A DNA stretch of 64,000 bases from Acetobacter cibinongensis (GTDB lineage Bacteria; Pseudomonadota; Alphaproteobacteria; Acetobacterales; Acetobacteraceae), in contig NZ_BAMV01000003.1 of the NCBI RefSeq assembly GCF_000963925.1, positions 62,001 through 126,000 on the forward strand, in the 5' to 3' direction. Of the stretch, positions 44,854-54,258 are shown in pieces (the first letter of the stretch is position 1; the number at the start of each line of letters is the position of its first letter). Both the position numbers and the translations under genes were made by a program. The notes below the pieces were generated by a model. It was not told the DNA's origin and ran no database searches. It saw only the letters and a program-made list of their open reading frames with translations.

Positions 44854-46512
44854 ATGCTCAGACTGACCGAACTGCGGCTCCCGCTTGATCACGCCCCCAA
44901 GGACCTAGAGGCGGCTGTTTATGAACGCCTGTCTCTGGCCCCCGGAGCGCTTGAGCAGTTTAGCGTTTTTCGGCGCGGGCATGACGCCCGGCGGCGCAGT
45001 GCCATTAAGTTGGTCTATACGCTGGATTGCGTGGTGAAGGACGAAGCCGAAGTTCTGGCCCGCTACCGTGCGGACCACCCTGAGGATGTGCACGTTAACC
45101 CTACGCCAGACATGGTGTGGCAACCCCCTATCACAAATGGGGCCACACTGGCGGGCAGGCCGGGCTATAAACGCCCTGTGGTAATAGGGGCGGGGCCATG
45201 CGGGTTCATGGCGGCCCTCATGCTAGCTCGTATGGGGCTACGGCCGCTTCTGCTGGAGCGTGGCAAGGTGGTGCGTGAGCGGACAGTGGATACGTTTGCG
45301 CTGTGGCGGAAGTCCGAACTGACCCCGGAAAGCAATGTCCAGTTTGGGGAAGGCGGGGCCGGAACATTCTCCGATGGCAAGCTGTATAGCCAGGTGCGTG
45401 ACCCGCGGTTTCTGGGGCGTCAGGTGCTTAGGGAGTTTGTGGCGGCAGGTGCGCCGGAAGAAATTCTCTATCTGGCGCATCCGCATATAGGCACTTTCCG
45501 GCTTGTGTCCATGGTCGAGCATATCCGTGCGGAAATTGAAGCCGCCGGAGGGGAATACCGCTTTGGCACCCGTGTTGACGGGCTGGAGCTGGAAGACGGC
45601 ACCCGTCGCCTGAAAGGGGTTCGGACCGCAACAGGGGAGGTGATTGAAGCTGACCATGTTGTGCTGGCTGTAGGCCACAGCGCGCGGGACACCTTTACCA
45701 TGCTGCACGAAAGCGGCGTGGACATGCAGGCCAAACCCTTTTCCATCGGGGTGCGGATTGAGCACCCTCAGTCCGTTATCGACACGGCGCAGTTTGGCCC
45801 CAGTGCGGGGAATGACCTGCTGGGCGCTGCGGAATACAGGCTGGTGCACCATGCCAGTAACGGGCGGGGCGTGTATTCCTTCTGCATGTGCCCCGGCGGG
45901 ACCGTTGTTGCGGCCACGTCTGAAGTCGGGCAGGTGGTGACAAATGGCATGAGCCAGTATTCCCGTGCCGAGCGTAACGCCAATTCAGGCATGGTGGTGG
46001 ACCTGCGCCCCGGTGAGGACTACCCGAACGACCCTCTGGCAGGCATTGCGTTCCAGCGGCATTGGGAGCGTCAGGCCTTTATTGCGGGCGGTGGGGATTA
46101 TCGCGCCCCGGCCCAGCGGGTGGGGGATTTTCTGGCGGGGCGGCCGTCAACAACGCTCGGGGCGGTTGTGCCGTCCTACAAACCGGGCGTGACACCTACG
46201 GACCTTTCCACCTGCCTGCCAGATTTTGCAGTTGAAGCCCTGCGGGAAGCGCTCCCGCGTTTTGACCGCAAGCTGAGAGGTTTTGCGATGGAAGATGCCG
46301 TGATGACCGGCGTTGAAACGCGTACATCCTCACCTCTCCGTCTGCCACGTGGCGCGGATGGCCAGTCCCTCAACACACCCGGTTTGTACCCTGCTGGTGA
46401 AGGGGCAGGATATGCCGGGGGCATTTTATCCGCCGGCATAGACGGCCTGCGTATTGCGGAGGCCGTGGCTCTGAGTATGGCGGGCCAGCCTGTGGAAGGA
46501 CTGGGGCTTTAA
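44854..46512 (+). CDS. FAD-dependent dehydrogenase of the COG2509 family
   Basis: 552 aa, starting at ATG 44854 (AAAGG upstream); a longer frame lacks support. After a distinct N-terminal domain of about 90 residues comes the FAD-binding VVIGAGPCGFMAALMLARMG, then NVQFGEGGAGTFSDGKL, a hallmark of COG2509, and the C-terminal YPAGEGAGYAGGILSAGIDGLRIAEA. These flavoproteins are widely conserved but without a settled reaction. Diverges from the CDF pair and converges on an esterase gene with a 4-bp gap. Confidence 0.85.
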   Translation: MLRLTELRLPLDHAPKDLEAAVYERLSLAPGALEQFSVFRRGHDARRRSAIKLVYTLDCVVKDEAEVLARYRADHPEDVHVNPTPDMVWQPPITNGATLAGRPGYKRPVVIGAGPCGFMAALMLARMGLRPLLLERGKVVRERTVDTFALWRKSELTPESNVQFGEGGAGTFSDGKLYSQVRDPRFLGRQVLREFVAAGAPEEILYLAHPHIGTFRLVSMVEHIRAEIEAAGGEYRFGTRVDGLELEDGTRRLKGVRTATGEVIEADHVVLAVGHSARDTFTMLHESGVDMQAKPFSIGVRIEHPQSVIDTAQFGPSAGNDLLGAAEYRLVHHASNGRGVYSFCMCPGGTVVAATSEVGQVVTNGMSQYSRAERNANSGMVVDLRPGEDYPNDPLAGIAFQRHWERQAFIAGGGDYRAPAQRVGDFLAGRPSTTLGAVVPSYKPGVTPTDLSTCLPDFAVEALREALPRFDRKLRGFAMEDAVMTGVETRTSSPLRLPRGADGQSLNTPGLYPAGEGAGYAGGILSAGIDGLRIAEAVALSMAGQPVEGLGL

Positions 46513-46516
46513 GCCA

Positions 46517-47308
46517 TCAGGCTGGTTGTGTGGCCACAAACTCTTCCACAATCTGGGCAAAACGTGCCGGGGCATCTGCATGAACCCAGTGCCCTGCACC
46601 GCCCACGGTCTCCAGCACATAATGAGGAAACAGGGCGCGCATGGCGGCATAATTGCGGGCCTGAATATAGGGGGAAAGTTCCCCTTTAATAAACAGCGTA
46701 GGCCCGTTATAGGCCGTCCCGGCAGGGAGTTCCGGCCAGTCCATGATGGCAGGCAGAGCCTGCATGATCTGGTGCAGGCCTATGGCCCAGCCGGGTTTTT
46801 CCCCAAGGTTCATGTTCTGCACCATCATCTGACGCACAGCCTCATTGGGAATGACCGGGCGCAGGAGCGCGTCTGCGCCCTTACGGTCAAGCTCCGGCGG
46901 GAAAGACAGGTTTTCCAGATCAGGCGGCACGTCCATACGGGTAAAGCCGCCCTGGGCGGGGGCAATATCGGCCACAATCAGGCGCAGCACCTGTTGCGGA
47001 TGGTGCAGGGCCAACATCATGGCGGTTTTGCCGCCCATGGAATGTCCCAGCACAATGGCGGGTTCAGACGTGTAATGGGCCAGTGTCTCGCGCACATCCT
47101 CTGCCATGGCGTCGTAGCTCATGGGGCCGTGGGGACTGTCCCCGTGGTTACGCAGGTCCATGGCAAATGTGCGGTGTGTTGTGGCAAGGCGGCGTTGCAC
47201 AAAGCCCAGATTACGCGCCCGCCCAAACAGTCCATGCAACAGCACGATAGGGGGGAGAGCCTTTTGGGTAGGGGAGTCCGGGCCTCGTTCAATCACGTTC
47301 AGCAGCAC
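46517..47308 (-). CDS. Alpha/beta-hydrolase, YbfF-like esterase
   Basis: 263 aa from a GTG at 47308 with AAAAGGA upstream. Open frame continues far upstream, but the homologous part begins at LLNVIERG. Motifs: PPIVLLHGLFGRARNLGFVQ (oxyanion hole), FAMDLRNHGDSPHG, the nucleophile elbow VLGHSMGGKTAMMLA, and the catalytic histidine in VGGAGHWVHADAP. The pattern fits small acyl-CoA/ester thioesterases such as YbfF. Substrate not predicted. Confidence 0.85.
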   Translation of the reverse strand: MLLNVIERGPDSPTQKALPPIVLLHGLFGRARNLGFVQRRLATTHRTFAMDLRNHGDSPHGPMSYDAMAEDVRETLAHYTSEPAIVLGHSMGGKTAMMLALHHPQQVLRLIVADIAPAQGGFTRMDVPPDLENLSFPPELDRKGADALLRPVIPNEAVRQMMVQNMNLGEKPGWAIGLHQIMQALPAIMDWPELPAGTAYNGPTLFIKGELSPYIQARNYAAMRALFPHYVLETVGGAGHWVHADAPARFAQIVEEFVATQPA

Positions 47309-47540
47309 AGTCAGTCTGATCCTTTTTGATAGGGCAGGCTGCACGGGTACAACCTTGTAGGGTGCAGTGTTACCGTTAAGCTTTCCAAAAGCGAAGGGCA
47401 GCAGGCCTTGTTTTTCTTCACCTTCCAGCGAGAGGTGTAAAAAACGGCTAAAGGCAACTTCGGCCCGTGTCAGGTGTTCTGGATTTATCAGAACGGCTCT
47501 GTGTTCATACCGCGCATTTGGAAAAGGGAAGGGGGACATC

Positions 47541-48365
47541 ATGAAGCGTTGCCTTGTCTTTTTACAGGCGCCTGAACAGGCTGCGGCAGCCTTAGGCATG
47601 GCGGCACGGCTGGTCTCGACGCTAGGCGTGCAGGGTGTGGACGTGGTGGCGCTACGCCCGGAGCCAAAAGCTGGCACGCTTCCTATAACGTCTGAAACCA
47701 CCTTTCTTTATGAAGAGCAGCAGCGCAGCCGTATTGCTGCCCTGCACGCACAGTTCTGCCTTTGGCTACAAACCGAATATCAGGAAGATCAGGCGCAACT
47801 GGAAGCAACAGCCGTCACGTGGGAAGAAACAGAGGGGGCTGCTCAGGATATTCTGCCAGACAGGGCACGGCGCGCTGACCTGATTATTGCCGCCATGAAC
47901 CCCGTATCCGCGCAGGAGACAGATGTACAAGCACTGAACGCCTTAGTGTTTTATGCAGCCTGCCCGGTTCTGCTGGTGCCCTCCGGGTGGGATGGCCCAT
48001 GCGGGCAGTCTGTTCTGGTGGCATGGGCCGAGAGTGCCGCAGCGCACAGGGTGCTGGACGCAGCGTCTCCCTTTTTAGAAAAGGCACACCGTGTCAGCAG
48101 CCTTATCGCTGTTGGGGAAAACCTGCCAAGCAGCCTTGCGCACACGTCTATCACTCATCTTCCTCTGCCACTTTCAGAGCAGAATACTGCGGATGTGGTG
48201 ACGGTAGAGGCACAGAAACGCAAGGCGGATCTGGTTATACTTGCAATGGATCTGAGTTTTACGAACCAGAGCGTGAAGACCAACCCTATAGCTGGGTTGA
48301 TGGCACACGGCATAACTCCCATTTTGCTATACAGCCCGCCAGCAAACCAGACGCACACCGCGTGA
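47541..48365 (+). CDS. Universal stress protein family, tandem domains
   Basis: 274 aa, start at ATG 47541 after AGGGGG. Two Usp-like halves are visible: the first ends around LIIAAMNPVSAQ... CPVLLVPSG, the second begins at SVLVAWAESAAAHRVLDAA and ends ADLVILAMDLSF ... GITPILLYSP. The ATP-binding glycine motif (GxxGx9GS) is not preserved at the end of either half, so this is probably the non-nucleotide-binding type. Possible role in stress adaptation. Confidence 0.75.
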   Translation: MKRCLVFLQAPEQAAAALGMAARLVSTLGVQGVDVVALRPEPKAGTLPITSETTFLYEEQQRSRIAALHAQFCLWLQTEYQEDQAQLEATAVTWEETEGAAQDILPDRARRADLIIAAMNPVSAQETDVQALNALVFYAACPVLLVPSGWDGPCGQSVLVAWAESAAAHRVLDAASPFLEKAHRVSSLIAVGENLPSSLAHTSITHLPLPLSEQNTADVVTVEAQKRKADLVILAMDLSFTNQSVKTNPIAGLMAHGITPILLYSPPANQTHTA

Positions 48366-48479
48366 AGCTATGTGTGTTATAACTAGCAGCTCTCATATTT
48401 ATTCAAGCCATATAAACTACGATTTGCAAAACTTGGTTTCATGAAAAGAAAGAGCGCTAAATTAAATTAATATTTAATA

Positions 48480-48538
48480 TGAAAGTGATTCTCGTTCATA
48501 ACAACGGAATAGAAAATTAATATTGAGAATTATTATCA
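48480..48538. promoter_or_regulatory. Two Fur boxes upstream of the siderophore receptor
   Basis: TGAGAATTATTATCA (48524-48538) matches 14 of 15 positions of the 7-1-7 Fur consensus TGATAATNATTATCA. A weaker copy, TGAAAGTGATTCTCG, lies at 48480-48494 (11 of 15). Both lie in the AT-rich promoter of the receptor gene, so iron-dependent repression is expected. Confidence 0.82.
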
Positions 48539-48583
48539 ATAATGGATAAAGGCGCATAATTTTATTTTTGCAGGTGCAACATT

Positions 48584-50992
48584 ATGCGTGTTTCTCGTGT
48601 TCGTGGGGTCTTGCATCCCACGCCTTTGGCAGTGGGTCTGGCTTTGGGGTGTTCAGTAGCACCAGCATTGGCAGATGAGCATCCGTCCCCTCATCGGTCA
48701 CACCGGCACCACGCGCCGACTAAAAAGACCGCTCCTGCAACACCACAGGCCCCGGTAGCGCCAGCAGCCGACACAGCGGCGACATTGAGCAACGCCAAAG
48801 GGCGTGGCCCCGACCATGTGGCGCACAAGAATGGGGCAGAAACGGAGGAGTGGACTGTTGTTGCCTCCCCCATGAACACGCTCCGCACCCCCATTGGCCT
48901 GAGCCGTATGCCGCAGGATGTGTTGCATACGCCGCAGACCATAGACGTGGTGCCTCAACTGCTCATGCAGCAGCAGAACGTTAAATCGCTTGATGAAGCC
49001 CTGAAGAACGTGCCGGGTATCACGGCCTCGGTTGGTGAGGGTGAAGGCGGTATGTCTGGGGATCAGTTTTTGATCCGGGGCTTTGCCGCACAAAATGATA
49101 TTTATGAAAATGGATTGCGTGACTTCGGGGTTTATTCACGCGACAGCTTTGATTATGACCATGTGACTGTTATTAAAGGGCCGTCTTCCCAGATTTTCGG
49201 GAATGGGACAACAGGCGGTGCCATCAACATTACCACCAAGACGCCTACCGCTGGTAATCATATCAATGCCAGTTTTTCAGGCGGCAGTGGCTCTTATTAC
49301 CGTGGTACGCTGGATATTAACCGCAAAATTACAGATACCATTGCCGTCCGCCTGACAGGCATGGGCAATGAAAGTAACATGGTAGGGCGGGACCAGCTTT
49401 ATTCACACCGCTGGGGTATTGCGCCGTCCATTATTTTTGGTCTTGGTAAAAAACTCAATTATACAATTGAATATTTCCATCAGACCGATAATCGTATTCC
49501 GGATTACGGGGTGCCTGTCGTAACCAAACCCGGCACGGCATATGGCAAGCCTGTTACGGAATATGGCGTTAAACGCACCAACTGGTATGGCACCACGTTT
49601 GACCAGGAACAGTCCAATGTGGATATGCTGACCGGCCGCCTGCAATGGGAAATAAACCCGCATATCACGTTGTATAATGATACACGCGGTGGCCTTTACA
49701 GCCGGTATTTTTCTGCTTCTCAGGAAGGCTGTAACGCGGCTTGCACCAATGCATTCTTTTCCAGCTACCCGGAAACCGCCAAAGTATCGCGTATTGGCGG
49801 TGTAGGTGGCCCGAACCCGTACCAGCAGGATGACTGGTCTGTGCAAAACGTGGCGTCTGCCGTTGCGAATTTTACGACCGGAACCATTAAGCACCAGATG
49901 ATAGGCGGGGTGGATATTGAGCATATTTACGACCGCCGCCGGAACTACGCCTACAACAACCCGGCCAGCCGTCAGTATACCAGCCTGTTAAACCCTAACC
50001 CGTATGTGCCGGGGCTTGATGTTGGTGTAGGGTCTTTGCATCCCGGAAACATTGTTAATATTCCCAATGGTGTAGGCCGCAAGGAATGGAAGACCAGTGC
50101 GGCGACAGATGTCGGGGCATTTTTCTCAGAGCAGGCATGGCTGGCCCCGTGGTTCTCGGTCAAGGCTGGTTTTCGTTGGGACCACTGGAGCAGCAACTAT
50201 GCAGCAACAGGTGGTGTGGCTAGTACGGCCGATACCCGGCTGGGCCAGAAGCAGGACACCTTCAACCCCAATGTCAGCCTGATGTACACGCCAAACGATC
50301 ATGCTATGGTGTATTTCAACTGGGCTGAATCCACTACGCCACTGGGGCTATACGTCACAAACAGTTCTGAGCCTCTATCACCCAAAAATTCCAAATTTGA
50401 GCCTGAACGCAGCAGACTGTACGAAATTGGCGCAAAATACTCAGCGTTCCATGATCGTATTGGCTTTACGGCATCCGTATTCCGTCTGGAAAAAGGCAAC
50501 TCTCTTCTGACAGACCCAAGCAACGGCACCGTGACATCCTCTGGCGATACGCAGCGCAACCAGGGTCTGGAACTGAGTGTGTCCGGTCAGATTTTGAAAA
50601 ACTGGACCATGATTGCCACCTACGCACGCTACGACAGCAAGACCACAGGCGGTACGCTTGCGGATATTGGCAAGCAGATACAGTTTGTGCCGCGCAATCA
50701 GGCAACAGTCTGGAGCACTTATGAAGTGGCGCCCAAAACTCCGTACAATCTGACGGTAGGTGGCGGCCTGACATGGCGTGAAGGCGTGTTTCTTGACACG
50801 GCCAATACAGCCAAGGTGCCTGCCAACGTAGAGTTTGATGCTGTTGTGTCTCATCAGTTCGGGCCGCGTTGGAAAGTGGCCATGAATGGTTACAACCTTG
50901 CAAACCGCCTGAACTACGGCAACCTGTTCAGTAACCGGGTCACACCTTCTGTTGGCCGTGCGTTCCTGTTCAATCTTTCTGCTAGTTACTAA
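48584..50992 (+). CDS. TonB-dependent siderophore receptor
   Basis: 802 aa. Signal peptide (LAVGLALGCSVAPALA), a His/Pro/Ala spacer, then the plug: VVASPMNTLRTPIGLSRMPQ, QTIDVVPQLLMQQQNVKSLD, NVPGITASVGEGEGG, DQFLIRGFAAQNDIYENGLR and VTVIKGPSSQIFGNGTTGGA. The 22-strand barrel ends RAFLFNLSASY. This is the FhuE/Fiu/FpvA-like siderophore group (TonB-siderophore subfamily). No N-terminal signalling domain. Type of siderophore (catechol or hydroxamate) cannot be told. Two Fur boxes precede it; no siderophore synthesis genes are near. Confidence 0.92.
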   Translation: MRVSRVRGVLHPTPLAVGLALGCSVAPALADEHPSPHRSHRHHAPTKKTAPATPQAPVAPAADTAATLSNAKGRGPDHVAHKNGAETEEWTVVASPMNTLRTPIGLSRMPQDVLHTPQTIDVVPQLLMQQQNVKSLDEALKNVPGITASVGEGEGGMSGDQFLIRGFAAQNDIYENGLRDFGVYSRDSFDYDHVTVIKGPSSQIFGNGTTGGAINITTKTPTAGNHINASFSGGSGSYYRGTLDINRKITDTIAVRLTGMGNESNMVGRDQLYSHRWGIAPSIIFGLGKKLNYTIEYFHQTDNRIPDYGVPVVTKPGTAYGKPVTEYGVKRTNWYGTTFDQEQSNVDMLTGRLQWEINPHITLYNDTRGGLYSRYFSASQEGCNAACTNAFFSSYPETAKVSRIGGVGGPNPYQQDDWSVQNVASAVANFTTGTIKHQMIGGVDIEHIYDRRRNYAYNNPASRQYTSLLNPNPYVPGLDVGVGSLHPGNIVNIPNGVGRKEWKTSAATDVGAFFSEQAWLAPWFSVKAGFRWDHWSSNYAATGGVASTADTRLGQKQDTFNPNVSLMYTPNDHAMVYFNWAESTTPLGLYVTNSSEPLSPKNSKFEPERSRLYEIGAKYSAFHDRIGFTASVFRLEKGNSLLTDPSNGTVTSSGDTQRNQGLELSVSGQILKNWTMIATYARYDSKTTGGTLADIGKQIQFVPRNQATVWSTYEVAPKTPYNLTVGGGLTWREGVFLDTANTAKVPANVEFDAVVSHQFGPRWKVAMNGYNLANRLNYGNLFSNRVTPSVGRAFLFNLSASY

Positions 50993-51205
50993 ACTATAGC
51001 GGAGAGCGTGTGCTGGGGGGCTTTGTCTCCCCGGCATAAATTTTTATATTTCCACAATATTATAAAACAAAATCGTAATTCTCTTTCTGGTATTACCATT
51101 GGTGTGGGCGCATTTTTCAGCCTGATAATTTGATCATCCGGTGTTTGATTGGCATACAGGCAAGTGTCGTCTTGAAGTGATCCTTTCAATCATCAGGAAT
51201 TAGGT

Positions 51206-52018
51206 ATGGAAACCCACGTTAACTCCTTATGGAACCAGTTGAACGGCTGGCTGCCCACCGTTCTTGCCTATGTTGGGCAAGTTATTCTTGCTATCATTGT
51301 GCTGCTTATCGGCTGGACCATCATTAATATGGTTATCCGGGCGCTGGACCGCATGATGGCAGCCAGCCACCTTGAACCAACACTGCGCGGTTTTCTGTTA
51401 AGCGTTGCAGGGCTGTTGCTGAAGGCGCTGCTGCTTATCAGTGTTGCCTCCATGGTTGGTATTGCCACAACGTCCTTCGTGGCGGTTCTGGGTGCTGCTG
51501 GCTTGGCCGTAGGTATGGCGTTGCAGGGTAGTCTGGCCAACTTTGCAGGCGGTGTACTTATCCTGCTGTTCCGGCCATTCAAGGTGGGGGATTCTATTAC
51601 AGCCAGCGGGAGCTCCGGCACAGTCGTGGCTATCGAGATGTTTCGTACCGTGTTGTGTGATGCCAGCAACAAGTTCATTTATGTGCCCAACGGTACACTC
51701 TCCAACAATGTGCTGGTTAATTCGTCTCAGGCAGACAGCATTGCGGCGTCTGTCACCCTGTTGATTGACTATAATGACGATATTGATAAAGCCCGCGCCC
51801 TTATTCTGGGTCTGGTGCAGGATGACGCGCTGGTTCTTAAAACACCGGCTCCGTCCGTAACGTTCCTGCCGCAGCCTGCTAACGTGGCTGTGTCACTCAG
51901 TTTCTGGTGCGCTCCGGGAAATGCCACACCGTTGGTTGGTAAATATTCTGAAGCCGCTATCAAGGTGCTTAAAAAAGAAGGCTACCGCTTGGGCGTAAGT
52001 ACACGCACTGCAGCGTAG
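51206..52018 (+). CDS. Small-conductance mechanosensitive channel, MscS family
   Basis: 270 aa, close to E. coli MscS. Three membrane helices; the pore helix TM3 is VLGAAGLAVGMALQGSLANFAGG with its Ala/Gly packing, then FRPFKVGDSITASGSSGTVV and FIYVPNGTLSNNVLVN mark the beta domain. It opens at high membrane tension to release solutes after osmotic downshock. AGGAATTAGG precedes the ATG. Single gene. Confidence 0.92.
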   Translation: METHVNSLWNQLNGWLPTVLAYVGQVILAIIVLLIGWTIINMVIRALDRMMAASHLEPTLRGFLLSVAGLLLKALLLISVASMVGIATTSFVAVLGAAGLAVGMALQGSLANFAGGVLILLFRPFKVGDSITASGSSGTVVAIEMFRTVLCDASNKFIYVPNGTLSNNVLVNSSQADSIAASVTLLIDYNDDIDKARALILGLVQDDALVLKTPAPSVTFLPQPANVAVSLSFWCAPGNATPLVGKYSEAAIKVLKKEGYRLGVSTRTAA

Positions 52019-52057
52019 TATTTTTGTGCAATGGCTTTGGTGCCATAGGCAAACGGG

Positions 52058-52090
52058 AAGGGCAGGCTGTTACAAAGCCTGCCCTTTTTT
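52058..52090. terminator. Terminator between mscS and the OPT gene
   Basis: AAGGGCAGGC pairs with GCCTGCCCTT, followed by six Ts on the plus strand. Confidence 0.9.
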
Positions 52091-52092
52091 GT

Positions 52093-54084
52093 TCAGGAAC
52101 GCTGCGGTTCCGCTTTGATAATTGTGCGGCAGAACCACGCACAGATAGCGCAAAAAACAATCAGGCCCGCTACAGCGGAAACAGGGGCAGGCACCCATGC
52201 GCCTAAGGAGAGTGCATCCTCCTTGCTCAGAGCGCCTGAGAGCACAGCCAGCGCCACCCCTGTCAGGCTCTCGCCAACAATGAAGCCGGATGCCAGCATG
52301 GTGGCAATACTGGCATCATGCTCTGGTGCGGCGGCGGGCATGATGCTCTCTGGCGCAAAAGAGGACGCACGGCGGTTACTCAAATGGCGTTTGAGCAGCC
52401 ACCCAAGAATGGCCCCGACTGCCAGCGTTACGCTTACGGAAGGGGGAAGATAAATACCTACAGCAACACCCAAAGGCGGTAGAGCCAGTGCCCGGCGGCG
52501 TAGCAGCAGGTCCACCGCCACAAGCACGGCACCAAGCCCCATGCCGATGGACAACATCGACCAGTCGAGAGATTGCGTGAAAATACCTTTGGCGATCATG
52601 GCAATCAGGGCTGGTTGCGGGGCTGACAGTGCGTGTGCGGGGTCCATTCCGGGGCGCGGCATGGCCCCTGCAAACCCGTAAGCCTGATACAGAATATTGA
52701 GCACAGGCGGAATGACCGCAGCCCCTACAACGCACCCGGCTATCAGAGCCACCTGTTGCTTCCAGGGGGACGCCCCAACAAGCTGGCCTGTTTTAAGATC
52801 TTGCAGGTTATCGTTGGAAATTGCGGCTGTGGCAGTAATGGCGGAGAGCAGCAGGATGGTAAAGCCGGTTGCCAGAGCGTGGCCATTGGCCATCATTTCA
52901 GCGGGCATCAGGCCACAGGCCTCAAGGCCCAGAATCATCATGGCAGACAGAACGGCGGCAATAATGACAATGCCGGAAATGGGCGAGGAGGAAGAGCCGA
53001 CAATGCCAGCCATGTAGCCACACGCTGCGGCCATGACAAAACCAAAGACCACACAGAAAATAACGGCAGCCGTGACAATAGGCCAGATGCCCTGCGCAAC
53101 CGGAGCCAGAAAAGCTGCAAACAGCCCACCAAGCAACACAACCGTGACAGCCAGCAAAGCCCCTAATGTACGGGGGCCAAGGTCTTTATCCTGCTCCGTA
53201 ACAGTTGTGGCGCGTTGCGCTTGCATCATGGAGCGCAACCCGCGTGCAACAGGGCCCATCAGTTCAATCAACGTCCAGATGGAGGCCATGGCAATAGCGC
53301 CAGCACCGACAAAACGGACCTTATGCAACCAGACGGATTGGGCAAATGCGGCAGCGGTCAGATGGTCTGTATTGGGTGTGTGAACAGTAAGCCACGGAAC
53401 CCCAAAGCCCCAGGCCAGTATGCACCCCACCAGCATGGCCAGCCCTCCGGCTAACCCGACCAGATACCCAGCCCCGATCAAAGCCAGAGAAAGCCCCCCG
53501 GAGGCCTGAAACACCGCACTGCCAACGCTGGCTGTGACGGATACACTGTCTGACAGCAGGCGCAGGCCATTGCTGGCAAAGGTGAACAGCGTGGCCACAA
53601 CCCCGCCACTGATCAAGGCGGACAGGCTTTTGCTGTTTCCCTCTTCCGCCCCGGCCCGCAAAATTTCTGCCGCGGCAACACCTTCCGGGTAAGGGAGAGC
53701 ACTTTCCGTCACCAACGCGCGGCGCAGAGGAATGGTGAACAGCACCCCCGCCACACCCCCGGCAAGGGACAAGCCAGCCGTCTGCCAGAAGGGGAAGTTA
53801 CTCCATAGCCCGGCCATAACCAGACCGGGGAAGGTTGCAAACACGCAGGACAGGGTGCCAGCGGCTGATGCCTGACTTTGCACCATATTGTTTTCCAGAA
53901 TGGAGCCATTGCCCAAGGCCCGCAGCACCGCCATGGAAATAACCGCAGCGGGGATGGAGGACGCAAATGTCAGGCCAATACGCAGGCCGAGATAGACGTT
54001 GGATGCCGTGAACACGACGGTAATGAGCGCCCCAAGAATAAGGCCGCGCACGGTCAGTTCTCTTGGGGTCAGGGGGTGCGCCAT
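52093..54084 (-). CDS. OPT-family oligopeptide transporter
   Basis: 663 aa with about 14-16 membrane helices. N-terminal LTPRELTVRGLILGALITVVFTASNVYLGLRIG (residues about 5-37, quoted by its ends ELTVRGLILG and NVYLGLRIG) and PYPEGVAAAEILRAG are clear OPT/YSL signatures, as are SNDNLQDLKTGQLVGASPWK and PPSVSVTLAVGAILG. Bacterial members are proton-coupled importers of small peptides or metal chelates; substrate not defined. Stands in its own unit between terminators. Confidence 0.9.
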   Translation of the reverse strand: MAHPLTPRELTVRGLILGALITVVFTASNVYLGLRIGLTFASSIPAAVISMAVLRALGNGSILENNMVQSQASAAGTLSCVFATFPGLVMAGLWSNFPFWQTAGLSLAGGVAGVLFTIPLRRALVTESALPYPEGVAAAEILRAGAEEGNSKSLSALISGGVVATLFTFASNGLRLLSDSVSVTASVGSAVFQASGGLSLALIGAGYLVGLAGGLAMLVGCILAWGFGVPWLTVHTPNTDHLTAAAFAQSVWLHKVRFVGAGAIAMASIWTLIELMGPVARGLRSMMQAQRATTVTEQDKDLGPRTLGALLAVTVVLLGGLFAAFLAPVAQGIWPIVTAAVIFCVVFGFVMAAACGYMAGIVGSSSSPISGIVIIAAVLSAMMILGLEACGLMPAEMMANGHALATGFTILLLSAITATAAISNDNLQDLKTGQLVGASPWKQQVALIAGCVVGAAVIPPVLNILYQAYGFAGAMPRPGMDPAHALSAPQPALIAMIAKGIFTQSLDWSMLSIGMGLGAVLVAVDLLLRRRALALPPLGVAVGIYLPPSVSVTLAVGAILGWLLKRHLSNRRASSFAPESIMPAAAPEHDASIATMLASGFIVGESLTGVALAVLSGALSKEDALSLGAWVPAPVSAVAGLIVFCAICAWFCRTIIKAEPQRS

Positions 54085-54208
54085 AGGCGGGCCTCGTGAA
54101 AGCTGGTGTCATCAGAAAAATGCCCTGGCAAACGCAGGGGGCGTTCTTCTTCGATAGAACGTGAGCGCCCGTTTGTCGCCCTGAAAAGAACCGTTTATGG
54201 AATGAAAA

Positions 54209-54240
54209 AAGGGGCAAAGGCGCTTTGGCCTCTGCCCCTT
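54209..54240. terminator. Terminator upstream of the OPT gene
   Basis: AAGGGGCA pairs with TGCCCCTT around GGCGCTTTGGCC. It ends the outer membrane protein transcript (minus strand). Confidence 0.75.
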
Positions 54241-54258
54241 CGCATGGTGCAGGCTGTC

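Noticed and set aside
50993-51205. Terminator after the siderophore receptor
   Set aside because: GGGG...CCCC near 51015 can pair but has no T run and is too weak to call.
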